A stretch of DNA of 27,462 bases from Candidatus Propionivibrio dominans (lineage in GTDB: Bacteria > Pseudomonadota > Gammaproteobacteria > Burkholderiales > Rhodocyclaceae), in assembly GCA_016709335.1 (NCBI GenBank), contig JADJNC010000052.1, positions 1 through 27,462 of the forward strand, read 5' to 3'. The notes beneath the pieces are model-generated. The model saw nothing but the letters and a program-made list of their open reading frames with translations, was not told the origin of the DNA and made no database searches. Below are positions 1 to 11,039 of this stretch, piece after piece (position 1 is the stretch's first letter; the number at the start of each line of letters is the position of its first letter). Made by a program: the position numbers and the translations under genes.

Positions 1-3000
1 TTTTTATTGTTGTCGACGGCGGCCTGCGTGCTGGCGATTACCGCGCCCTTGAGGTCGGTATCGCCTTTGACCTGGACCTGGAAGCCGCCATCGCCGGCTT
101 TGAGACCGGATTGTTCGGCAACGCTGGCGAAGTCGCTGTTCACCTTGCTCTGGCTGGCACTGACGCTGCCACTCACCTTGCCCGGGCCGACCGAGAGGCT
201 GAAGCCGGCACTTTGTTGTTTGCTGTTGTAATAGCTGATGTCTTGCAGGCTTTCGATCAGCAGCTTGCCCTGGCCTGAAGTGCCGACCTTGGCGATGACC
301 TGCTGGCCGCTGGCCACTGCTCCGCGCAGCGTGGTATCGCCGCCCGCGTCCAGCGTCAGGATCTGGGCCGGCCTCGACGCGGCTGTTGCTCCAGGTGGTA
401 TCCGATCCGTCGGCCTTGCCGCGCCCGCCACTGGCGCCGACGTTGAAGAGCAGGCCGTCGGTGCCGACCGAGAAGCCGACGCTGGCGCTGCTGCTCTTGC
501 TGGTGCTGTTCTGCGTTGCGGTGTTAGCCGCAGCGAGCAGTCTGATCTCGTCGTCGGCCCTGAGCGTGATGTTGTTGACCGCGGCAAGGCGTGAACCCTG
601 CACGGTGAGATCGCTGTCCGGCCCGGCGCCGCGGGCGGTGAGACGGATGTCCTGACCGGCGATCAGATTCGAGCCGGCGGCGCTGTCGCTGGTTTGCGTC
701 GTCTTGCTGCTGCTCTTGGAGCTGCCGATGCTGATGCTCAGGTTCACGCCACCGATCTGCTCGGCGGCGGTGGCGTCGCGGGTGATGGCGTTGCCGTCAG
801 CATCGAATTTTCCGGTGTCGATCTGGTTGGCCTGACCGTTGATCGTTCTGCCCTGACCTGTCTTGATGGCGTCGAGGGCATTTTTAGCCGAGAGTGCGCT
901 GCTGGCTGCCGCCAGCACCTGCATGCGCGAGTCTTTGGTGTCGCCCGCCGCCTGGCTCATCTGCTGCGCGGTCTGCACGGCGGTGATGATCGGGCTGGTG
1001 ATGGCGATGCTCAGGCCGGATTGCTTGGCCTTGCTTTCGAAGATGCTGCTGCGCGTCTCGCGGGCCTCGACAATGTCCAGCGTTTTTGCGCTGATGTCGA
1101 TACTGCCTTGCGGCGTGATGACGTCGCTGCCAACTTGCCGGTAGGCGTTGCCAGCCTGCATGAGAACATTGCCCTCGGTGCTGCCGATGGTGCTGGCGAT
1201 CACCGAGTTGCCCCAGCTTTTCTGGTCGGTGCTCAACTGCTTGCTGCCGAGGGTGAAGCCGGCGCCACCGGAGGTGAACAGACCGGACGTTTTCTCGCTC
1301 CTGAAGTGAGTTTCGTTGTAGGTTTCGCTGGCCGATTCGAGGAACAGGTTGTGGCCGGCGATGAGCGTGGTGTCACGGGTAGCCACGACGTTGCTGCCCG
1401 CGATCCGTAGGTCATTGCCGGCCAGCAGGGCAGTGCTGTCGCCGCTGAAGGTGCTGGCCAGGGCGGTGGTTTCGCTCAGCGTGTCGCGACGGACTTTGGT
1501 CGTGGAACTCAGGAAACCGCTCTTTGTGCTCTTGCGCTGGTAGTCCATGTCATGGGTGGCTTCACCGGCGTCGATGTTGATGTCGTGACCGGCACGTACG
1601 GCAAGCGCACCTTCGCTGCTGGTCACATTGGCGGCCCGGGCGTTCAGGTCGTTTTCGGCCTCCAGGCGCAAGTCGCCGCCGGTCTGGAGGGTGCTGCCGA
1701 CTTCGGTGCTTCTCGCTTCGCTGCGCCGTGTCTGTTTGCCCGTAGTATTGGCGAGGCTGGTTTCGCGTACGCTGCCCAGATCGAGCGTGTTACCGGCAAT
1801 GAGCGTGGTTCGGCCGTCCGCAGCGGCGTTGCTGATGCGGGCGGCGAGCAAGCTCATGTCATTCCCGGCGCTGGCGACGAGCGTGCCGCCTGAGCCGGTG
1901 ACGTAAAGCCCGGCGACGCGGTCGATAACCGTACGCTTGACGGTATTGGCACTGCCGTTCTGGCGGTAGTCCAGATCGACGGTTCGGCTGGCCAGGGTGA
2001 GGTCGCGACCGGCCGTGGCCAGCAGACGATCCTGCGCTTCGATCACGCCACCGATGCTGGAGAGATCGCTGCGTGCGGCAAGCAGGGCGTCCTGCCCGCT
2101 GATGCGTCCGCCCAGGTTCCTGATGTTCTCGGCGGTGAGCGCAACGATCTGCCGGCCGGCAATGTTGCCGCTGTTGGTGAGGTCGCTGGCCAAACTGAAC
2201 TGGATGTCGTTGCCGACGAGCAGAACACCGGAAGGCGCCAGGTCGCCGTCCCTGAGCCGGGCATAGACTTGCGGGACGAGGGCTTTGCGGGTCTGGCTGT
2301 TGGCCAGGGTCACGTCTTTTTCGACGAGCCAGACGATGTCGGTGGTCAGCAATGCCATCTGTTCGGCGGTCAGCGCGATGCCGGGGATGAGGTTCCAGGC
2401 CTGGGCAACAGTGATGCCGGCATCCATCAGGGCGCGGTATTGGGCTTCGTCATTCTGATAATTGGCCAGATAGCGGCGGCCCGTGAGTTGGGCAACCTGT
2501 TCGTTGATCAGCCGCTGTTCGTAGAAACCGTCACCCAGGCGTTTCTGCAGGGTGTCCGGGTCGAGCGCGAGCGCCTGCAGCAGGTAGTCGCTGGTCAGCC
2601 ACTGGCGGTAGCCGGCAAAGCGCGGGTCGGTTTCAATCAGGTAATGACCCGCCGGGCTGGGATTGCTGCGGAACAGGCTGTTGTCGGGCACCGTAGTGCT
2701 CGGAGTAACGGTGCGGATGACCGTTGCCGGGCCGCTGCCGCTGTTGGCGCTCACGGCGTTGACCTGGGTGAGCAGCGACATCGTTTGCCCGTTGCCGATA
2801 GCGGTGCTGGCGGCATTGGCCACCGTGGCGCCCTGGCTGACGCTGCCGGTGTTGAGTGCAAGGATCGTTGTGCCCGAAGGCGTAGTGATCGGGGCGGTAT
2901 TCTGGCGCAGGGTCAGGTTGTCAATTCGCCCGCTATAGGTTCCAGTCAAGGTTCCGCCGGCGCTGATGATGGCCGGTACGGTGCCGGTAAGCGCACTGCT

Positions 3001-6000
3001 GCTGCTGGCAGTGATTGTGGTCCCATGGTCGCGATTCCCCCAGTGGATCAGGTGTTCGCTGTGAATCAGGTCGGTTTGCAGATAGAGTTCGGCGCCCTGG
3101 TTGGTGAGCGTGCTGCCGGTCAGGTTGAGGTTGCCGCCGGCCTCGATGCTGCTGTATTCGTTGACCAGATTCGTCGCGTTCAGGCTGGTTTGGCCACCGA
3201 CCCGAATACTTGCCGCCGTCGCGTTGCTGGTGACAACATCCTGGTAGCGCGTTGTCTGGTCGGTGATATACGAGATGTACGTGCAACTCGGTGGATTGTC
3301 ACAGCGCTGGCTGTACGCCGCCTGCGTGTCGAGAAAGTCACGCCTGACTCCGAAAGTGCTGCGTTTGTTGTTCAGGGTGCCGACATCGATCGACAGATTG
3401 CCAAGAGCTTCAATGCTGGCACTGATATTGTCGAGTGATCCGCCTGGCCGATGGCTTGATGGCTGGCATCCAGCGCGCCGCCGATGGCCAGGTCGCCGGC
3501 ACTGAAGAGGAGCGCATGTTCACGGTTGTTGATGGTTTGTGCACCAATGTCGAGCCGCCCCGTGTTTTCTCGGGCGGCGATCACCGGGGCAACGCTGTTT
3601 TCTGCGTCGTTGTTCAGGGTGGTGGCGGCAATGGCAATATGGTCGCCGTAGATGCGGCCGCTGCCGAGGTTGTTGAGGGTGGGGGTGTCGATGAAGGTGT
3701 CGTGCCCGTCGATCAGGCCGCGATTGGTCAGGGTGTGGGCATCCCTGGCGATAAGACGCAGCGTGCCGGCCACGATTTCGCCACTGGCCTCGTTGTACAG
3801 GGTAGCGGCCGTCAGCCTGAGGCTGTTGCCGGCCTGCATCCGGGCGCGGTTGGTCAGTGTACCGGTGGTTTCAAGCGCAGCGTTGCCGCTGGCGGCAAAC
3901 TGGCCGGTATGCGTGAAGTCGGAAATGAGTTTGACGCTCACGTCGCCCTGACCGAGTACCGATCCGTCGTCGCTCAGGCTGGCGCTGTCCAGGCTGAGTA
4001 ACTGACCGCTGCTGTTGTCGATCTCGCTGGCGTTGAGTCTCACAGTCCGGCCTTCGATTCCCCGATCGAGACCCTGGGTGGAGCTGTTGACGATGCGCCC
4101 CGCTGTCATATCGAGGGTCTGGCCGGCCCGGATCAGGCTGGACGCGTTGTTGACCGTAGCGCCGATTTGCAGGCGGGTTGAGCCGAGTGCCTGAATCTGA
4201 CCGCCCCGGTTGTCCAGGCTCGTACCGCTTATGCGGATATCCTGTTCGCTGCTCAGGCTGGCGCCGGCGGTGTTGGCGATGGCCGAACTGCTTATTTCGA
4301 GCATACCTTTGGCGCCAATGAAGCCGGCGACGTTGGCCAGGTCGCCTGTCGTGAGCGTCACGGTGTTCTGGCCAAGAATGCCGCCACTGGCGCCAGAGTT
4401 GGTATTGCTCAGCGTCTGGCCGTGGGTGTTGATGGTCAGCGCGCCGCTTGCCTGGATCAGGCCGAAGTCATTGGTCAGTGTTCCGCTGTGCAGTTCAAGC
4501 GTACCGGCACTGGACAGCGTGCCCCGGCTGTTGTCGAGCGCCTGCGAGCGGCTGTCGAGGCGCAGGTTTCTCCCGGTGATGATGCCATCGGTATTGCTCA
4601 GGCCGGTCCCGGCCAGGGTGATGTCCTGAGCCGCTTCGATGCGTCCGGCAGAGTTGGCAAGCCTGCCGGCACCCGCGTTGGCTGTCACATTGCCGTGAAC
4701 CGAGCCCATCGTGCCCAGAGTGTTATCGAGGCTCGCAGAGTGCAGGTTCAGGTTGCCATTGGCGGCCAGCAGGCCCTGGGTGTTGTCGATACCCTGGCTG
4801 GCCGTGGCTTGAAGCGACTTTACTGCGGTGATCCGCCCCTGGCGGTTGCCTATAGACTGCGCGGCAAGCTGTACCTCGCCATCGGCGCCAATGAATCCGC
4901 CAGCATTTTCGAGCAGGCCGCTGGTGTTCAGGGTGAGATTGGCTCCGCCGCTGGCCGACAGGGTACCGCCCCGGTTATCGAGCCTACCAAGCGTCAGTGA
5001 AGTATGACCTTTGCTGGTCAGTGTGCCGTTGTCATTGAAGAAACCGCCGCTGGCATTGATCAATGTGTTCCCGGTTCCGGTCTGTGCAATTTCTCCGCCC
5101 TGGCTGGAGAGCGTCGCCACGTCGATGCGAATGAGCCTGGCGACAGCCGAGCCTGCATCGAGCATGAAGGAGCTCGCAACAAGGTCGAGCAGACCATTGC
5201 TGCCCAGGCTGCCGCGCGTGCTGGTGAACGTGTTGGCATGGATGTCGAGGCTTCCGTCGCCGGCATGCACGATGCTGCCCTCGGTGTTGTCGATGCCTGG
5301 CGCAGAGAGAATGAAGTTTCGGCCATTGCTGGCCAGCCGCCCCTGACTGTTGTTCAGCGTCCCCGCCAGGGCGATGGCGGTGTCGCCGCTCCCGGTTTGC
5401 ACCAGTTCGCCGTGAACATTGGACATGTCGTGCGCGGCCAGTTGCAGGTTTTCTGCGCTGCTGCTGGCGTTGTCGTGCAGCAGGCTCTGCGCGGCGGTGG
5501 CGCTCAGGGTGCCGGTGGCGGCGAGTAGTGCGCGACGTGCGTCGAGATTCCCGTTCGCGGCGCTCAGGGTCAGGTTGCGGGAACTGCTCTGGCTGTTGGA
5601 GAGGTCAAGCGTGCTGCCGGTGATGAACTGATCGCCAGTGGAAAGGTTTTGTCCATGCAGTGCGACGTTCTCGCTGGCGCCGACGTCAAGACGAGCGCTG
5701 TTGCCGAAACTCCCGTCCGGGTTGATGCCGGCCCCCAGAACCGAACCCGCAGTACCACTGATGTGGCTACCCGCGCCGCTTGCTGAAAGCGTGGTGTTGC
5801 CCTGCGCAGCGATGACTCCACTGTTGTCAATGAGGCCACGCGTGGTGAGCACTGCATCGCCCTGCGCATAGACAGTGCCGCTATTGTCGATGCCGCGGCT
5901 GGCGTTGATTTGCGTCTGGCCTGCGCTGCCGATGCGGCCGCTGTTATGCAGTAGGCCATCAGCGGTGATGACGACTTCGCCGGCACTGGCGCCGATGTGG

Positions 6001-6894
6001 CCGGCGTTGCGCACGCCGACGCCGGCCTCGGTGCCGACCAGGACGATCTTGCCGGCATACATGCCGCCGAGCTGGGCGACATCGATGGCGAAAGCTGGAG
6101 TCGTTGCCGATGCATTTGACGCGATGGGTGTCGCCAGGGTGTGCTCGGCGTTCCACCCGGTTGCTGCCGGTGGTGATCCGCAGGCTGTTGGCCCAGAGGC
6201 CGGCATTGACTTCGACGGCACGGGCGATCAGGTCGGTGTGGCTGGCACGGCTGGTGTCCATGCCGGCGCCCTCAATGCGGATGCTGCCACCTTCGACGCG
6301 GTAGCCTTCGAGATTGCCGTTGTTGAAAATCGGGGTGCCGGTGGTGAGGGTGGCGCGGCTGGCGTTGATAAAACCGCAAGCGTTGCAGGTGATGCCAGTG
6401 GGATTGGCAATGATGACCTGGGCGCCGTTGCCGGCGACTTCGACATAGCCAAGTAACTGGCTGGGGTTGGCGGAGAAAATTTCGTTGAGGATGACACGGG
6501 CGCTGCCACCGGCCAGCCTGGGGTTGCCCTGTACCCAGCCACCGAGCCGGGTCTGCGCGTTGGTCGGCGAGTTGTTGAGAATCGCGCCGGGTTGCTGCAC
6601 GTCGAACTGGCTGTAGCTGTTACGTGAGACGCCGGCCGCGCTGGGGGTCTGGATATTGACCAGGGGGATGCCGTTGGCTGCATTGAGGACGGTCGCTTGC
6701 TGAGTAGCCGGGGCATTGCGGTAGGCGACGATCTGGGCAAACGCTTCAGGAATGACGAGCAACAGCGCAACAAGAGCAAGCAGCAGGCCGAACACCAGGG
6801 GCTTGAGCCGAGCCGGTTGACGTGGCGGCCCCCCGATTCTCCTTCCTGACAGTCCTTGCTCAGTAGGTCCAGACGAGATTGAATCCAGCGACAT
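1..6894 (-). CDS. Filamentous haemagglutinin / CdiA-like TpsA exoprotein, 3'-partial, three frame breaks
   Basis: This is a giant secreted adhesin or contact-dependent toxin of the two-partner secretion type, exported across the outer membrane by the adjacent TpsB. After a hydrophobic signal segment ending near AFAQ comes a TPS secretion domain with QFDVQQPGAILNNS and NPTGITCNACGFIN. A long series of haemagglutinin beta-helix repeats follows (patterns such as LDNRGG, GNLNLTGSTLTNQGA, SGLKAGDGGFQVQV). About 2,300 codons lie in the window and the C-terminus lies beyond base 1. The reading frame changes at about 6151-6152 (one extra A on the coding strand), about 3435-3437, and about 365-367 (one extra C). 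Family sequence resumes cleanly after each break. Between 3436 and 2949 the frame is open and typical, so the two central segments are one. The ATG at 6894 overlaps the end of tpsB by about 35 bases; a later start just before the hydrophobic segment is possible, since GGAAGGAG lies near 6842. The family is certain; whether the gene is intact is not. Confidence 0.88.
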
Positions 6895-8533
6895 TGTTTG
6901 CCGTTTTGAAGTTCTGCGGCTTTTGCAGCGGCCAGCCGGTAAAGACATCCCAGCTCAGGTCCCTGTAACCGCCGCGCAGGCCAAGAACGGCGCCGGTCAG
7001 TCGTTTGCCGACCAGCAGTTCGGCCGACGGGCCGCCAACCTGCCCATGATCGAGGCCGAGGTAGAGTTCCTGCCTGCTGTCGCCGAGTATCATTCCGAGG
7101 TCGTTGCGAATCAGCCAGCCGCGTTCGGCCATAAGGACGCTTTCGCCATCAAAGCCGCGCACGGTGTAACGCCCGCCGATTGAAAAACGATCCAGCGGCA
7201 CGAGCGGCGTCCTGTTCCACTGCGCCCGCCAGGTGCCGAGGTAGCGCAGGCTTTGTCCGCCAAGCCGGAAGGGCAGGGTGAGCAAGGTTTCGGCCGTAAT
7301 TATCGTGGGGCGCGCTGTTCCCGTGCCGAATGCCTCTTCGGGTGCCGGCAATGCGGAGAAGGCCCCGGTTCCTTGCCGATAGGCGAAGTTGAGATCGAGC
7401 GTGGCTTCGGCCATGAAGGTGTGATGCGTCAGTGCGGCCTCCCAGCCGGCCATGCGACGGCGCTGGACTTCGACTTCGGTGTCGTCGATGTAATTTCTGG
7501 AATTGATGAGGTAGCCGCGTAGCGACGCAATGGTCTTGCTCGAAGAATCGCGCAGGATCAGGCGCGACAGCCTGACTTCGTAGTTTTCGCTGGTGCCGCT
7601 GTAGATATAGGTCTGGCTGGCGCCGGCAACGGATTGGTAATAGCGGTAGGCGCTGGTGGTGGCGCCCAGCATCCAGTAACTCCAGGGCAGCGAGTAGTGC
7701 AGGGTGTTTCCGCGTGTTCCACGCTTGCCTGCCTGGCCACCGCCGAGGTCGTGATTGAAGCTGGCGTAAAAGAGGTCGTTGAGCGCCAGCAGGTGGTCTG
7801 CGGCAACGGTGATGCTGCCCTGATATTTGCCGGTACTGTCAAAGCCACCGTCATTGACGGCAAGCGTCAGGCGCAGCGGGAAGGCCTGTTTCCAGGCAAT
7901 GACGAGATCGCTGGCGCCCGCTTCGTCGCCCGGTACGATCTGGATGTCGGCTTCGGCACTGGGCAGGCGCTTGAAGTTTTCCAGCGCCTGCTCGATGTCA
8001 CGCAGATTGAGCAGGTCGCCCGGTCGGGCCGGAAGGGCATTCAATGCGTTGGCGCGGGTAGTGCTGTCGTCGGTGAAGCGGATGGCGCGGATGCGTCCCG
8101 GGATGACCGTCAGGGTAAGAATGCCACTACGCAGATCCTGCTCTTCGGCAAGTACTCGGGTGGTGACGTAACCGCGTGCGATGATGGCATTCTGGATTCG
8201 TCGCAGCACGAGATTGATGCCCTCGCTGCCCAGGCAACGCCCGGTGGCGGGATCGTCCGCCACGTCGGCTGCCGGCAAGGCCCAGTCGAAGGGCGGATCA
8301 GCGCTTTTGAGAATGATCTTGTGGATGATGAAGCAGGGTGTTTCGGATTCAGGCAGCCGCACGGCTTCGACCGGCACGGCGGACTGCAGGCGAACATCAG
8401 GTGTCTGTTCCTGTTGCTCGCGTAAGGCGCGCTCGCGTTCCTGCTGGCGTTGCAATTCCTGGGCGTTGATTTCGCCCGGTAAGGTTTGTGCCGTGGCTAC
8501 CGGGCTCACCGATGAATGCAGCAGGAGGGTCAA
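6860..8533 (-). CDS. TpsB outer-membrane transporter (ShlB/FhaC/HecB family)
   Basis: This two-partner secretion translocator forms an outer-membrane beta-barrel that recognises the TPS domain of the downstream exoprotein and secretes it. The protein is about 557 residues, usual for the family. It has an N-terminal hydrophobic segment, a Q/E/R-rich linker around residues 25-45, a POTRA_2-like domain (around residues 65-170), then the barrel. The conserved barrel motif appears as VRGFDGES, and the C-terminus ends in an aromatic residue (VWTY), as expected for a barrel strand. The TTG at 8533 is the first usual start codon after an in-frame stop. However, the sequence before it (RFARKTGACLGYLL in the same frame) looks like the charged start of a signal peptide. 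The true start may therefore be upstream, or another base error may lie near 8600. It precedes and overlaps tpsA, the common tpsB-tpsA order. Confidence 0.9.
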   Translation of the reverse strand: MTLLLHSSVSPVATAQTLPGEINAQELQRQQERERALREQQEQTPDVRLQSAVPVEAVRLPESETPCFIIHKIILKSADPPFDWALPAADVADDPATGRCLGSEGINLVLRRIQNAIIARGYVTTRVLAEEQDLRSGILTLTVIPGRIRAIRFTDDSTTRANALNALPARPGDLLNLRDIEQALENFKRLPSAEADIQIVPGDEAGASDLVIAWKQAFPLRLTLAVNDGGFDSTGKYQGSITVAADHLLALNDLFYASFNHDLGGGQAGKRGTRGNTLHYSLPWSYWMLGATTSAYRYYQSVAGASQTYIYSGTSENYEVRLSRLILRDSSSKTIASLRGYLINSRNYIDDTEVEVQRRRMAGWEAALTHHTFMAEATLDLNFAYRQGTGAFSALPAPEEAFGTGTARPTIITAETLLTLPFRLGGQSLRYLGTWRAQWNRTPLVPLDRFSIGGRYTVRGFDGESVLMAERGWLIRNDLGMILGDSRQELYLGLDHGQVGGPSAELLVGKRLTGAVLGLRGGYRDLSWDVFTGWPLQKPQNFKTANNVAGFNLVWTY

Positions 8534-8993
8534 CAGATACCCCAGGCACGCCCCTGTTTTTCTGGCGAAGCGGATCGAACCAGCAAGCAGGATTGTGGTT
8601 TTTTCTGCGAAAACCGTACTCGGTCGCGGAAAGAAAATTCATGATCTGTTGGATGTGCAGGACGTGATGCCATAAATGCGTTACGTGTGGTGCAATGCCT
8701 GAATCGTGTCATGCTATAGGCATTCAATGTAAAAGACAACATTTCTGTACGTTTTTTTTCGCCTAAAAAGCCCATTAATTCAATTAGTTGATGAATGTAG
8801 TCGGGTATTCCAGAGCGTTTCCAGGCAACGCTTGCGGAATGCAAATCTCCTTGAATGCACTGAGCGAGAGGATCCATTGAGGTTCAGAGCGCGGAAAATC
8901 CTGCCAGGGGCAACAGGAACATGGCCGGATACGGCGCCTACCAGACCTCAGGCTGACTGAGCCGGTTTGCAGCCTGCTTCGCCATGACAACAG
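8534..8993. other. Intergenic region between tgpA and the TPS operon
   Basis: About 460 bases without a convincing gene. Both neighbours are transcribed leftwards, so this stretch should hold the tgpA 3' end and the tpsB promoter. The part around 8700-8800 is AT-rich, with a T8 run near 8751-8758, and is the likeliest promoter area. I could not pick a convincing -35/-10 pair. A short hairpin (CTCAG...CTGAG near 8947-8961) lacks a T-run. Short open frames here resemble no family. Confidence 0.4.
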
Positions 8994-11003
8994 CTAAAGT
9001 GGCTTCAAACGCCGGGTACATTCCCTGAGCTTTTGTAGTTGCTCCGCTTTGCCGATGCCGTAGTGCAGGTCTGCGAAATGGCTGGCCGCTTCTCTCGTCA
9101 GGGCGCCCAGTTCGGGTCGCTCGCGCGCCACGCGCAAGGCGAAATCGAGCGGTCCTTCCCACGCTGCACGCACGATTCCCCGCCTGGCGAGCCGCTTGCA
9201 GAAGCGTTGCCAGGCGCGCTGTGCGGGAGGTGTCGTGGTGCGCTGATGCAGTGTCCACCAGGTGACGAGCAGCAGCGCGATGCCGCACAGCGTGGCCAGA
9301 ACAGCGGTCATGTTGCGCCAGTCAGGTTCGCTCAGCCCGAGCCTTGAAAGCACCTCGCGCTGGCGTTGCGGGTTGTAGCCGAGCACCCACTGGTTCCAGG
9401 TATTGTTTGCGGCGTCCCAGCGGTTGCGCAGGTCGCGCAGCAGCTCGCTGTCGATGCGCACCAGCGCCGGCAAGGGGTCGCCCGCAGGCAGCGCGGCTTC
9501 GATGCCGACTTCGATGCGCGAGGGGGCGACCGCCGCCGTCGGGTCGACGCGAACCCAGCCTTTGTCGGCCAGCCAGATCTCGGCCCAGGCGTGGGCGTCG
9601 GACTGGCGAACGGTGAGGTAGCCGTCGACCGGGTTGAGTTCGCCGCCCTGATAGCCGGCCACTACACGGGCAGGCACGCCGGCGGCGCGCATCAGGACGA
9701 CGTAGGCCGAGGCGAAGTGCTCGCAGAATCCGCGCCGCGTGCCAAAGAGGAAGTCATCGACGGCGTTCCGGCCGAGCAGCGGCGGTCGCAAGGTGTAGAA
9801 GAAGGCCTCCTGCCGGAAGAAAAGCAGTGCGGCACCGGAGATCAGTTCGGGTGTCTTGAACTTTTCCCGCCACGCTTCAGCCAGTTCGCGGCTGCGTTGA
9901 TTTAGTCCGGGCGGCAGGCGCAGCGCCTGTTGCAGCATGGCCGGGGTTTCCTGCCGGTTGGCTACGAAGTCGAGATACGAGGTCAGGGCAAAACGCGCCC
10001 GGCTGAGTACCGGCTCTCTGGCCAGCGTTTCAAGCGTCGGCGAGAGTGTCGGCGAGAGGCCGCTATCGTCCGGCAGCACCAGCGGCAGGTCGAGCGCCAG
10101 CAACCAGCGCTGGTTGTGCGCTTCGAGCGTGGTGACGTAGCTGACTTTCCTGTCGCCCGCTTCGATGAGCGGTGGCGTGCCCGGCCTCTGCGGATCGCGC
10201 ACCCGCGCACGCCAGGTCTGGCCGTCGTAGTCCTCGAACACCGGGCCGCGCCAGTAGAGATCGGATTTTTCAGGAACCTCGCCGGAAAACCGGACGCGGA
10301 AGGCGATCGCGCCGGACTGGATCAGGTTGTTCAGCGAGCCCGGCGACATCTGCTCGGAAAGGCCGGAAAGCCCCGAGTGAGCGTCCTTTGGCAGCCCCCA
10401 GAGCGGGCCGGAGACACGCGGGAAGAGCAGGAAGATGATCAGCATGAAGGGGGTGGCCTGCGCCAGCAGCAGGCCGGCGTAACGCACGATGGCGCCTGGC
10501 GGCTGGGCGCCGCCATGCACGCGGATGAGCGTCGCCGTGAGCAGGGTGGTCGCTGCGAGTAACCACAAGCCGGTCGGGATGCTCTGCGAGTAGAAGTAAT
10601 GGGTCAGCAGCAGGAAGAAGCCGAGCATGACGAGGGCCATGGCGTCGCGCCGGGTGCGCATTTCCATCGGTTTGAGCGCCATGAAGAAGAAGAGCAGGGC
10701 GACGCCCGCCTCCTTGCCGATCAGGGTGCGGAACTGCCAGGCGATTCCGGCAACGCCGACGAATACCAGCAACGCCAGCAGCCAGCGCGAGGGCAGGCGG
10801 GCGTTCCGATGCCACAGCCCGAGGCGCCAGAGCAGCACGCTGCCGCCGAGCAGCGAGAGCCAGAGGGGGAGATGGATAACGTGCGGAGCCGCTGTGGCCA
10901 CGGCGACGGCCAGCAACCAGGGGATAGCGCCGTATTCGAGCGCTATTTGTGGTTTGGCGGGCTTCGATTTGCCGCCAACCCACGCCATCAATCTCGGAGG
11001 CAT
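8994..11003 (-). CDS. tgpA: TgpA-type transmembrane transglutaminase (DUF3488 + transglutaminase core + DUF4129)
   Basis: An inner-membrane protein with a periplasmic transglutaminase-like domain. Homologues such as Pseudomonas TgpA are linked to the cell envelope, and the substrate is not generally known. The N-terminal ~200 residues form several membrane helices (DUF3488). The transglutaminase core then carries a full Cys-His-Asp triad: Cys in RRGFCEHFAS (about residue 426), His in QSDAHAWAE (about 471) and Asp in VRVDPTA (about 487). One more helix follows near residue 570 and a C-terminal DUF4129 region (AWQRF...HFADLHYG). The ATG at 11003 is preferred over the TTG at 11036 because GAAG lies about nine bases upstream. 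Usually this gene follows moxR and a DUF58 gene in one operon. Here it is on the opposite strand, separated from them by a PEP-CTERM gene. Confidence 0.9.
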   Translation of the reverse strand: MPPRLMAWVGGKSKPAKPQIALEYGAIPWLLAVAVATAAPHVIHLPLWLSLLGGSVLLWRLGLWHRNARLPSRWLLALLVFVGVAGIAWQFRTLIGKEAGVALLFFFMALKPMEMRTRRDAMALVMLGFFLLLTHYFYSQSIPTGLWLLAATTLLTATLIRVHGGAQPPGAIVRYAGLLLAQATPFMLIIFLLFPRVSGPLWGLPKDAHSGLSGLSEQMSPGSLNNLIQSGAIAFRVRFSGEVPEKSDLYWRGPVFEDYDGQTWRARVRDPQRPGTPPLIEAGDRKVSYVTTLEAHNQRWLLALDLPLVLPDDSGLSPTLSPTLETLAREPVLSRARFALTSYLDFVANRQETPAMLQQALRLPPGLNQRSRELAEAWREKFKTPELISGAALLFFRQEAFFYTLRPPLLGRNAVDDFLFGTRRGFCEHFASAYVVLMRAAGVPARVVAGYQGGELNPVDGYLTVRQSDAHAWAEIWLADKGWVRVDPTAAVAPSRIEVGIEAALPAGDPLPALVRIDSELLRDLRNRWDAANNTWNQWVLGYNPQRQREVLSRLGLSEPDWRNMTAVLATLCGIALLLVTWWTLHQRTTTPPAQRAWQRFCKRLARRGIVRAAWEGPLDFALRVARERPELGALTREAASHFADLHYGIGKAEQLQKLRECTRRLKPL

Positions 11004-11039
11004 GCCGGTATTCTTCACTTTGACTCTCTGCTGCAATCA

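Noticed and set aside
2933..3286. A 117-codon minus-strand frame suggesting a separate gene inside tpsA
   Set aside because: Another minus-strand frame over the same bases is open and reads as typical TpsA repeat (GQTSLNATNLVNEYSSIEAG), joining both flanks.
694..5528. Long plus-strand open frames opposite the TpsA gene (for example 2269-3438, 694-1410, 5004-5528)
   Set aside because: They are antisense shadows of a repetitive GC-rich coding sequence. Their translations are low-complexity and match no family, while the minus strand is clearly haemagglutinin.
8530..8877. Possible small gene upstream of tpsB on the minus strand
   Set aside because: No recognisable domain, signal peptide or ribosome site, and it overlaps the probable tpsB leader. 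I treat it as non-coding.
8938..8970. Hairpin CTCAG-GCTGA-CTGAG as a tgpA terminator
   Set aside because: Only a five-base stem with no T-run on the minus strand.
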